Assembly: GCA_937989585.1 (NCBI GenBank)
Contig: CALKRW010000045.1
Span: forward strand, 1 to 57,655
Length of the DNA: 57,655 nt
Source: an uncultured Porphyromonadaceae bacterium
Lineage (GTDB): Bacteria > Bacteroidota > Bacteroidia > Bacteroidales > Muribaculaceae
Direction: 5' to 3'
The notes beneath the pieces are model-generated. The model saw only the letters and a list, made by a program, of their open reading frames with translations, did not search any database and had not been told where the DNA came from. Numbering within the stretch: the first letter of the stretch is position 1; each line of letters begins with the position of its first letter. Positions 34,776-41,652 of the stretch are shown piece after piece. The translations under genes were made by a program, and so were the position numbers.

Positions 34776-36056
34776 ATGCGATTTGCTTCCATCATATTAG
34801 CCATCTGCGGAACGGCACTGGCAGGGTTTGCCGAAAACAACGACAGCGATGTCTCCGGCGCTGCCGTGAACGGTACTTCTGCCGATACTGCACGCGTGAT
34901 ACATTCTTTTGGCGCGAATGTGCGCGGGGCCTATGTCCTGTCATCGTCCAACAATCTGTTATTTGAGGATGAGATTGTCCCGCTTAAAGACGATTCGGGA
35001 ACATCGGGCAACACGATACATTCCGCGGCATCGTTCCATGCGCAGTATTCCTTCCGCTATACATCGGCGACCCGCACAGGACGTCTTTATCCCGAGGTAT
35101 ATCAGGGTGTCGGTATGGGCGTGACCACCTTCTTCAATAATGCGGCAATAGGCACGCCAGTCATGCTCTATGCCTTTCAGGGTGCGCCGATCCACAGTCT
35201 CACGCCACGCCTGAAACTGAACTATGAATGGAATTTCGGCATCTCCGGCGGCTGGCGCAAGGCACACATGGACCAGGAGCCGGACTGCAACGTATACGTC
35301 GGCTCGAACTTCAACGCGTACATAAACCTTGGCTTCATGCTCAGTTACCGTCTCAGTGATGCACTCACACTGAACGGTGGAGTGGAAGTAACACACTTCT
35401 CGGACGGCAATACTGCATATCCCAATCCGGGTGTAAATACATTCGGCGCACGAGTCGGACTAATGTATGCCCTCGGTGACAAAAATAAAGTTCCGGAACC
35501 GCTGTCGCCGTTGCCGGTGGAGGATGTAAGGCCACACTGGTCATACGACATACTGGCCTATGGAGCAGTTGCAAAGAAGGCCGTGACAATAGATGACGAA
35601 CGTGTTCCCGCTCCGGCAAAATATGCCCTGGCAGGAATATCCTTCGCTCCGATGCGGACAGTGAACCGCTATTTCCGTTTCGGTCCGTCGCTTGACCTGA
35701 AGTATGACCGCGGCACAAATCTTCAGAGCCATCTTGATCCGGAGAGCACTAAAGACAATGTTATGATATATAAACCGCCTACGCACGAGATGCTGATGGC
35801 GGGACTGTCGGGAAGGGCCGAACTTGTCATGCCCATATTTACCGTCAATCTCGGCCTGGGATATAATCTGCTGTGCGTTTCATCGGCCAGAAAGTTCTAT
35901 CAGGTAGCCAACCTGAGAATACATCCGTTCGGGTCAAAAATCGCAGTAGACAGGGGTAACGCGCTGAGCCGTCTCTGGCTCAACGTGGGTTATCAGTTCC
36001 ATAGTTTCAGCCATCCGGACAATCTCCTTTTAGGTCTCGGTTTTACCATAAACTGA
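34776..36056 (+). CDS. PagL-like lipid A deacylase/acyloxyacyl-hydrolase family barrel
   Basis: The protein (426 residues from the ATG at 34776; a TTG at 34764 would add four) has a signal peptide and then an eight-strand-type barrel region. The region includes V-G-S-N-F-N-A-Y-I-N-L-G and H-F-S-D-G-N-T, the His-x-Ser motif of PagL lipid A 3-O-deacylases. The family is annotated as acyloxyacyl hydrolase in Bacteroidota. It would act in the outer membrane, removing an acyl chain from lipid A or a related lipid. A second half of about 170 residues, also strand-rich and ending L-G-L-G-F-T-I-N, makes it about twice the length of PagL. It closely follows proA and may be cotranscribed with it. Confidence 0.75.
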   Translation: MRFASIILAICGTALAGFAENNDSDVSGAAVNGTSADTARVIHSFGANVRGAYVLSSSNNLLFEDEIVPLKDDSGTSGNTIHSAASFHAQYSFRYTSATRTGRLYPEVYQGVGMGVTTFFNNAAIGTPVMLYAFQGAPIHSLTPRLKLNYEWNFGISGGWRKAHMDQEPDCNVYVGSNFNAYINLGFMLSYRLSDALTLNGGVEVTHFSDGNTAYPNPGVNTFGARVGLMYALGDKNKVPEPLSPLPVEDVRPHWSYDILAYGAVAKKAVTIDDERVPAPAKYALAGISFAPMRTVNRYFRFGPSLDLKYDRGTNLQSHLDPESTKDNVMIYKPPTHEMLMAGLSGRAELVMPIFTVNLGLGYNLLCVSSARKFYQVANLRIHPFGSKIAVDRGNALSRLWLNVGYQFHSFSHPDNLLLGLGFTIN

Positions 36057-36100
36057 GTGATTGCAGGGAGGGAAATAGATTGTGATTTTTAATAGTATTT

Positions 36101-36424
36101 ATAATTTAATCCTTGTCTGATTGGAAATAATGCGCAGAGCATAATGTGTAATGCGCAATGAGTAATGAGGGGGTGCAGTTCGGGGAATGCGCAAAAGTAG
36201 GATAGGGGGCATTACGGCCTTTAGGATCCAGTTGGGCCGGACAAAATAATTTAGAATGCAAAATGCATAATTCATAATGCATAATATTCTGAGGATCAGA
36301 GGGTGTCGGAGCGGGCAAGGGGAATAATGCCGGTCTGCCGACCAAAGGTGGTGCGTTTCATAAAGCAGATTGGTTTAAATGATTAATTAATAAGATTTTA
36401 AAAATCAGACAAGGATTAAATTAT
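36101..36424. repeat. 22-bp perfect inverted repeat flanking 280 bp
   Basis: The bases at 36101-36122 (ATAATTTAATCC then TTGTCTGATT) are exactly the reverse complement of 36403-36424. No target-site duplication is seen outside the arms and no transposase or invertase lies between them. Inside, a -7-like TACTTTTG faces left (36199-36192). It could be a MITE-like relic or an invertible segment. Confidence 0.75.
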
Positions 36425-36561
36425 TGGTCGGGATGTAAATTGGGGATTAATGCTGTGGCATAATGATTAAAATTAAAGGTTTGACATAAAGGTTTACTAT
36501 TCTCGTAATTTGAGCCTGACCGTGCTCTACTATCAACTTCGCTCCGTGAGTTTTCCTGACA

Positions 36562-36592
36562 CAAAGGTACAACATTATTTCAAACAAACAAT
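36562..36592 (-). promoter_or_regulatory. Leftward promoter with no gene behind it
   Basis: ATTG (36592-36589), 19 bases, TACCTTTG (36569-36562) on the minus strand. It would transcribe leftward into the noncoding gap and the inverted-repeat element. A hairpin-capable GAGC/GCTC stretch lies just downstream, so a small RNA is possible. Confidence 0.5.
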
Positions 36593-36703
36593 ATATAATT
36601 TATTTTTTAACATTTATAAATAAAATTAGATCGAAAAATTTGGGTATCGGTTTTGGATGATTAAAAAATATACATATTTCATCTTTAAGTGAAATATTTG
36701 TTG

Positions 36704-36711
36704 TACTTTTG
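36704..36711 (+). promoter_or_regulatory. -7 box of the toxin-antitoxin operon
   Basis: TACTTTTG is within a 20-base stretch (36701-36720) nearly identical to 38741-38760, the promoter of the barrel-SDR operon. No well-spaced TTTG is present. A transcript start near 36718 excludes the ATG at 36689. Confidence 0.55.
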
Positions 36712-36742
36712 CGTTATAATATCAAACGTAACATACACTACA

Positions 36743-37103
36743 ATGAGTGAAGTAGAACTATACCTTATCCAGGAGGGTGATAACTGTACAATCTATACAT
36801 TACAGTTTCTCCGCGATGTAGAATCTGAATTTGAGAAATTTGTCACTAAATTCAGGGAAGATGCTGAGTACAGCGAGGATTTCTTCAAAATTGCGTCTTT
36901 ACTGTCTGCGCCTATCAGATAGGATACTTGTACTGGGTAATGGCGGAGTGAAGACATCACAACGATATGAAGATGACACGCTCCTGAACGGTTATGTGAT
37001 GTCCCTGCAGAAATTCGAACGACTGCTCAGACAGGAAGTTGCCAACGGCAATGTGAATATAACTGAATCGACCATAGAAACCGACAATATATTTGAGTTA
37101 TGA
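36743..37103 (+). pseudogene. RelE/ParE-type toxin, internally deleted and frameshifted
   Basis: Two overlapping frames carry the two ends of one protein. The first, from ATG 36743, encodes M-S-E-V-E-L-Y-L-I-Q-E-G-D-N and continues to D-F-F-K before stopping at 36922. The second frame continues from about 36880 with S-K-L-R-L-Y-C-L-R-L-S-D and G-N-G-G-V-K and runs to 37103. Together they match a Bacteroidales toxin family that normally has a middle part of about 40 residues (including a G-A-L-E-R-Y-F-R-P-E-G-K-type block) missing here. The gene therefore appears broken by a deletion that also shifted the frame. The intact antitoxin gene overlaps its end by four bases (ATGA). The comparison is from memory of the family. 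Confidence 0.7.
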
Positions 37104-37366
37104 AGCGCACATCCAAAACACTTGAAGAAATGCTTGGTCCGATTCCGGCAAACGTTCAGGTAGAGGTCGACCTGTCATTTGAAATATCCGACCGTATTGA
37201 TGCCCTCATGCGGCAACGAGGCTTATCGAAAAAACAGTTTGCTGATGCCCTTGGACGTAGACCGAGCGAAATCACAAAATGGTTGAGCGGACAGCACAAT
37301 TTCACCATCGCTACGCTCGCCATGCTTTCTTCATTCTTCGGACAGCCGATTATTACGGTTGGCTGA
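37100..37366 (+). CDS. XRE-family HTH antitoxin
   Basis: The 88-residue protein has a helix-turn-helix domain of the XRE type (about residues 30-85): M-R-Q-R-G-L-S-K-K-Q-F-A-D-A-L-G-R-R-P-S-E-I-T-K-W-L-S-G. It is the usual antitoxin partner of the RelE/ParE-like toxin upstream, in a toxin-first (HigBA-like) order, with the ATGA overlap typical of translational coupling. It would neutralise the toxin and repress the operon. With the toxin broken it may remain only as a DNA-binding protein. It looks complete. Confidence 0.85.
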   Translation: MKRTSKTLEEMLGPIPANVQVEVDLSFEISDRIDALMRQRGLSKKQFADALGRRPSEITKWLSGQHNFTIATLAMLSSFFGQPIITVG

Positions 37367-37396
37367 TATCTTGTTTGTTATAATTTAGTATTACGT

Positions 37397-37987
37397 ATGT
37401 CTTCGCAGTTCAATGCATTTGAGGAGGCTCTGGACTTTTCGTTCTGGAGGGAACTGTGCGAGGAGCATGGTGAGTTGCGGCATTTCCGGCGGGGGGAGTA
37501 TTTTGCACGTACGGGAGAGGTCCTCAAGGATGCCGGATGGATTGTGTCCGGCGGTTTCAAACACTCGCTGATTGATAATTCGGGCAATGCGAAAACAGTA
37601 GGTTTTGTGTTCGAGGGTTCGGTCCTGGCCAACTATATCAGTTCGATGCACGGCAAGAAGATGCCTACCGACATCATAGCACTTGAGGATTCAGATGTTC
37701 TCGTGATACCATCGTCGCTGATACGCGAGCGGCTGATGTTTGAGCCCACTCTCTATATCAAGTTCCTGGATGCCTTGTTTGAGCAGGCATACGAACAGGT
37801 GCTCAACAACTATCGTTCCACTCCGGAGCAACGCTACCGCCAGTTGCTCCGGAGTTATCCACGACTTTTTGAAGTTGTCTCTCTAGGAGAGATTGCCTCT
37901 TACCTCAATATATCACGCCGTCAGCTCCATCGCTTCCGCGAAACCATAGCATCCAATACCCCGGACGAGGGAAAAACGGCCGATTAA
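37397..37987 (+). CDS. Crp/Fnr-family transcription regulator 1
   Basis: The 196-residue protein has a cyclic-nucleotide-binding-like beta-roll (about 15-125), with H-F-R-R-G-E-Y-F-A and F-V-F-E-G-S-V. A C-terminal winged helix follows, with S-L-G-E-I-A-S-Y-L-N-I-S-R-R-Q-L-H-R-F. The phosphate-binding Arg of true CRP and the cysteines of FNR are not seen, so the ligand is unknown. It starts 30 bases after the antitoxin gene and could be read from the same promoter. It shares F-W-R-E-L-C and general layout with the next gene; the two are probably old tandem paralogues, as often found in Bacteroidota. Confidence 0.88.
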   Translation: MSSQFNAFEEALDFSFWRELCEEHGELRHFRRGEYFARTGEVLKDAGWIVSGGFKHSLIDNSGNAKTVGFVFEGSVLANYISSMHGKKMPTDIIALEDSDVLVIPSSLIRERLMFEPTLYIKFLDALFEQAYEQVLNNYRSTPEQRYRQLLRSYPRLFEVVSLGEIASYLNISRRQLHRFRETIASNTPDEGKTAD

Positions 37988-38015
37988 GGTTCAGAAAGTT
38001 TTTTTATATGGTGGG

Positions 38016-38031
38016 TGTGACATTTGTCACA
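38016..38031. promoter_or_regulatory. 16-bp palindromic operator, Crp-type
   Basis: TGTGA-CATTTG-TCACA has perfect arms and equals the E. coli CRP consensus spacing (TGTGA-N6-TCACA). Its centre (38023.5) lies 29.5 bases before the -7 box at 38053, which puts it near -42 relative to the expected start. Confidence 0.75.
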
Positions 38032-38052
38032 GTTTTTGTCGTTTTTACTATG

Positions 38053-38060
38053 TAACTTTG
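38053..38060 (+). promoter_or_regulatory. -7 box of Crp/Fnr regulator 2
   Basis: TAACTTTG without a TTTG at normal distance; the palindrome at 38016-38031 sits where an activator would replace the -33 contact. The leader to 38131 is about 65 bases. Confidence 0.65.
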
Positions 38061-38130
38061 CGCTTAGATATCATAGGTTGGCTCACGTTTTCTTTTCAAA
38101 TAATTCGCCGGGAGCCAGGTACATATTATT

Positions 38131-38694
38131 ATGACGAGCAATTTCAACACATACATAGACAGCCCATCAGTAGGTTTCTGGAGGGAATTATGTCTACGTG
38201 AGGGTACTTTAATGCACTTTGACAAAGGTGAGAATTTCTTTACCGCCGGTCATGTGGCCCGGTATTTTGGCTACATCAAGTCGGGAAAATTGAAATATGT
38301 TGCATACAGCGATGATGGCACAGAGCATGTGTTAGGACTGGAATTTGCGGGCGAGTTTGTCACCGATTTTCCATTTTCCCTTTATGGACGAAAGGCACGG
38401 ACTTCGGTTGTGGCAGAGACTCCCTGCGAGATATACTGTGTTTCAACCTCAATGCTTGGAGAGCGCATCAAGACAGACTGTCTACTTAAGGATATGGTGA
38501 TGATGGGTACCGAGGCTGTCTTTTCTACAGTTTACGACCGCTACAAGGATATATATGTCAAATTAGCGCAAGAGCGCTACAAAGACCTGATTTCAAAACA
38601 TCCCGATATATTTTCCTTGTTCCCGCTTAAAGATATTGCCTCTTTCCTGAACGTAAGCCAGACACATCTGAGCCGGATGCGGAAAAATATCTGA
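38131..38694 (+). CDS. Crp/Fnr-family transcription regulator 2
   Basis: The 187-residue protein has the cyclic-nucleotide-binding-like beta-roll (about 12-120, H-F-D-K-G-E-N-F-F and L-E-F-A-G-E-F-V-T-D-F) and a C-terminal HTH with L-K-D-I-A-S-F-L-N-V-S-Q-T-H-L-S-R-M-R. The HTH recognition helix S-Q-T-H-L-S-R is typical of the Bacteroidota Crp group. Neither cAMP-binding nor iron-sulfur residues are evident. Its promoter carries a Crp-type palindrome, and the next operon (barrel plus SDR) carries a related one at the same spacing. Autoregulation and activation of that operon are therefore likely, by this regulator or its neighbour. Confidence 0.88.
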   Translation: MTSNFNTYIDSPSVGFWRELCLREGTLMHFDKGENFFTAGHVARYFGYIKSGKLKYVAYSDDGTEHVLGLEFAGEFVTDFPFSLYGRKARTSVVAETPCEIYCVSTSMLGERIKTDCLLKDMVMMGTEAVFSTVYDRYKDIYVKLAQERYKDLISKHPDIFSLFPLKDIASFLNVSQTHLSRMRKNI

Positions 38695-38706
38695 GTTCCG
38701 ATGCTT

Positions 38707-38722
38707 TTCAACATTTGTTGAA
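38707..38722. promoter_or_regulatory. 16-bp palindromic operator, Crp/Fnr-type
   Basis: TTCAA-CATTTG-TTGAA has perfect seven-base arms and the same CATTTG centre as the site at 38016-38031. Its centre (38714.5) lies 29.5 bases before the -7 box at 38744, identical to the first site. Confidence 0.75.
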
Positions 38723-38743
38723 GCCTGTTGTCACAAATGGTTG

Positions 38744-38751
38744 TACTTTTG
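38744..38751 (+). promoter_or_regulatory. -7 box of the barrel-SDR operon
   Basis: TACTTTTG, again without a well-spaced TTTG. The transcript would start near 38757, about 18 bases before the ATG at 38775. Confidence 0.65.
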
Positions 38752-38774
38752 CGTCATAAAGAATTATCATTAGT

Positions 38775-40862
38775 ATGAAAACGACATTCATCATGATTTC
38801 CGTTTTGATGTGCTATGCAAGCGCAACGGCTCAGACTGAAACGCCCGACAGCACAAAGACTCAGAATCTTGACGAAGTAGTTGTCGAAGCGCAATTACAG
38901 AGAACCAACGCACAGAAATCGACGTATATCCCGACAAGCAAACAGAAGAATGCCTCTCAATCTGGCGCAGATTTGATTGAACAGATGGGCATACCCCAAC
39001 TTAAGGTAACACTCGGGAACAGTGTCGAGACCAGTTCCGGCAAGCCAGTAGCGGTCTTTATAGATTTTATTCCGGCTTCTGAGAATGACTTGAAGGCAAT
39101 GCGTATGTCTGATGTCAAGAAGGTGGAATATTATGAGTATCCATCAGACCCACGTTTGCAGGGTAACCCGTATGTCGTTAACTATATTATGGCGAAATAT
39201 GAGTATGGCGGCTACGTCAAGGGGTTTAACCATACAAATCTGTTGAGTTATTCAGAACAACTGCTCGGTAATGTCCGACTGCAATACAAGAAGATGACAT
39301 ACGACATCATGGGATATGGCTGGGGCATGACAAACGACCACTATGGTTCTGAACTTACGGAGACCTATAGACTTCCGCAGCCAGACGGTTCTGTAAAAGT
39401 GTTTGACAGGTATTCCAACACCACATCATCAAAAGAAAGACGTCAGCAATACTTTGCGGCTTTCAAGGCTACCTATAATTCCGACAAGATACAGGCATCG
39501 ACACAGATAAACGGCAGCATCAACCGCAAGCCACATTCCGACCGTAATGGTGAAGTCGTTTATTCTCCCGCCGATTTCCCTTCCTCGGAGTATGCGTCAA
39601 CTTTAAGAAATACGTCAAAATTTATTTCATATAACGGGTACTATTTTTTTGCACTCCCTAAAAACAACTCCGTAACATTCACTCCATCATACATCTATTC
39701 GCATACCGACCAAAATTCTTCATATAAAGAAAATGGATATGCAGCCATATTGAATGGCGCGTCTGACAATACAAGCCAGATCAAAGGGGACTTGAAATTC
39801 AATCACGACTTTGGCAAGTATGGTAATCTGCTCGGTTTTTTGCGTGGCTCATACGAATATAACCGTACCCGATATACCGGCTCAGCCAGTTCTTTAGACA
39901 AAGCCAAGTCAGCACGTTTCGGCATCGGTGCGAATTACAATATAACTGTCGGGAATTTCTATGGAACAACCGGTTTCGGCTGGGATTGGGACAGACTGCA
40001 ATTCGGAGATGTGACAGACCGTCCGTCTTCTCCATGGTTCGACTTGTCATTGCAATATGGATTCAAGGAAAAACATTCAATTTCTGCGACCTTCCATTAC
40101 AGCACATGGCAGCCTTCCCCGAGTTTCAAGAGCGACAACGTAATCCAATCGACGCCATTAATGAGTTATACCGGCAACCCTAACCTTATCCCATCAAAAA
40201 GCTACGACATTGATTTCAGATATACGTGGCTTCCGAACAATAATTATAGTTTCAGTGCTTTCGCATGGGCTTGGATTGTAGATGACAGATATGCTTACGA
40301 CTATGAGGCGACATCTACGGGTATATTGCGAACAATAAAGCAGCCGATGGGAAACTACGCACAAGGGAAATATGGCATAAACGGAACTTTGCGATTCCTT
40401 GACCGCAAACTTATGGTTGCAGGGCAAGTGGGGCAAGTCCTTAATCATAACGGAAAGCCATACGGAGTCAACCATTCATATATTGACTGGTATGCAAGGG
40501 TTCGTTATTATCTTGGAAACTGGAATTTCACCGCTACATACATATCCGACAACGGGAGTGCAGACGGATGTATGAATGGTATCTGGAATTACGGCAAGAG
40601 CGACTGGTATATTACAATAGGCTGGTCTAATTCCGATTGGAATGTAAGGGCTGATTTTATTGATTTCACGCGCTGGAACTGGCGGAGCGCCAAACAGGTG
40701 ATGCGCAGCGAATATTATGACACTACGGAGATAATGCTCAACGGCCAAAGCCACGCGTTGATTCAGTTGTCTGCGACATATACCATTGGCTTTGGAAGAA
40801 AGGTGAGCCGGGATAACGAGCCGGGAGTGTCAGGCTCTGCCTCGTCAGGAATCCTTAAATAG
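38775..40862 (+). CDS. Outer-membrane beta-barrel protein 2, TonB-receptor-like
   Basis: The 695-residue protein has a signal peptide (cleaved after A-T-A-Q, residue 20), a short acidic linker and the N-L-D-E-V-V-V-E-A start of a plug-like domain (about 32-135, with V-A-V-F-I-D-F). The rest is barrel with alternating aromatic strands, ending T-Y-T-I-G-F-G-R-K. The carboxypeptidase-like N-terminal domain of many Bacteroidota receptors is absent. N-L-D-E-V-V-V resembles a TonB box. The ligand is unknown. It is the first gene of an operon with the SDR gene nine bases downstream, behind a promoter with a Crp-type site. Confidence 0.85.
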   Translation: MKTTFIMISVLMCYASATAQTETPDSTKTQNLDEVVVEAQLQRTNAQKSTYIPTSKQKNASQSGADLIEQMGIPQLKVTLGNSVETSSGKPVAVFIDFIPASENDLKAMRMSDVKKVEYYEYPSDPRLQGNPYVVNYIMAKYEYGGYVKGFNHTNLLSYSEQLLGNVRLQYKKMTYDIMGYGWGMTNDHYGSELTETYRLPQPDGSVKVFDRYSNTTSSKERRQQYFAAFKATYNSDKIQASTQINGSINRKPHSDRNGEVVYSPADFPSSEYASTLRNTSKFISYNGYYFFALPKNNSVTFTPSYIYSHTDQNSSYKENGYAAILNGASDNTSQIKGDLKFNHDFGKYGNLLGFLRGSYEYNRTRYTGSASSLDKAKSARFGIGANYNITVGNFYGTTGFGWDWDRLQFGDVTDRPSSPWFDLSLQYGFKEKHSISATFHYSTWQPSPSFKSDNVIQSTPLMSYTGNPNLIPSKSYDIDFRYTWLPNNNYSFSAFAWAWIVDDRYAYDYEATSTGILRTIKQPMGNYAQGKYGINGTLRFLDRKLMVAGQVGQVLNHNGKPYGVNHSYIDWYARVRYYLGNWNFTATYISDNGSADGCMNGIWNYGKSDWYITIGWSNSDWNVRADFIDFTRWNWRSAKQVMRSEYYDTTEIMLNGQSHALIQLSATYTIGFGRKVSRDNEPGVSGSASSGILK

Positions 40863-40871
40863 AACAACTCC

Positions 40872-41558
40872 ATGAATATACTGATTGTAGGAGCGACTTC
40901 GGGCATCGGGTACAAACTTTGGGAACATTACGTTTCTATGGGTCATAAGGTTATCGTCACGGGTAGAAGAAAGGAACTGCTTGACGATATGGAACGAAAA
41001 TATCCTGAAAATACGTTGGCTATTCAATGCGATATTTCCAGGCCGGATTCATTTGATGAGTCGTTGGAAAGTATCGTCCACAAATATCGTCGTATTGATC
41101 TGGCGATTATCTGCGCGGGAATCGGAGAACTTAATCCGAAACTGGATGTCAAGATTGAGTTATCCACTCTTTCTGTGAACGTAATGGGTTGGGCTAATGC
41201 AGTGGCGTCAATTTACAGACTCTTTGAAAATCAGGGTTCAGGTCATCTTGTTACCGTTACATCAGTAGGGGGATTGCAGTCAACTCCTGTTGCTCCGTCA
41301 TACAGCGCAAGTAAAGCATTTCAAATCAACTACACAAAATCCTTGCAGGCAAAAGCAAAGAAGTCGCACCTGTGCATTACAGAAATACGACCGGGACTGG
41401 TGAATACCAGAATGGCAAAAGGCGAAGGGCTATTCTGGGTTATGCCCGTTGAAACTGTTGCAAAACAGATTATCCATGGTATTGAGAAAAAACGTAAGCT
41501 GTGCATTGTTACCAAACGCTGGCGTTTGCTCAATTTTATTTTAAAACACCTAAATTAA
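40872..41558 (+). CDS. Short-chain dehydrogenase/reductase
   Basis: The 228-residue protein is a classical SDR: NAD(P)-binding G-A-T-S-G-I-G (residues 7-13), the R-R after strand 2 that favours NADP, N-A-G replaced by C-A-G (I-I-C-A-G-I-G), and the catalytic S-V-G and Y-S-A-S-K. P-G-L-V-N-T stands at the usual C-terminal position. The substrate cannot be told; sequence resembles small unspecific reductases. It lies nine bases after the barrel gene, an uncommon pairing that suggests the barrel imports or exports something this enzyme acts on. Confidence 0.9.
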   Translation: MNILIVGATSGIGYKLWEHYVSMGHKVIVTGRRKELLDDMERKYPENTLAIQCDISRPDSFDESLESIVHKYRRIDLAIICAGIGELNPKLDVKIELSTLSVNVMGWANAVASIYRLFENQGSGHLVTVTSVGGLQSTPVAPSYSASKAFQINYTKSLQAKAKKSHLCITEIRPGLVNTRMAKGEGLFWVMPVETVAKQIIHGIEKKRKLCIVTKRWRLLNFILKHLN

Positions 41559-41652
41559 CGCATACTCACGTAACTGATATCATATTAATTTATGTCAGCA
41601 TAGGTATTCTTAAGCCAACGCAAAAATAGCAAGGGTAAAACAATTACCGATT

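Larger units (their letters stand above)
36057..36742. other. 686-bp noncoding, AT-rich gap
   Basis: No gene is visible between the PagL-like gene and the toxin relic. The left half is bracketed by a 22-bp inverted repeat (36101-36424) and contains short AT-rich repeats of the form AATGC-ATAATTCATAATGC. The right half contains a leftward promoter at 36562-36592 and the rightward -7 box of the toxin gene at 36704-36711. Confidence 0.5.
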
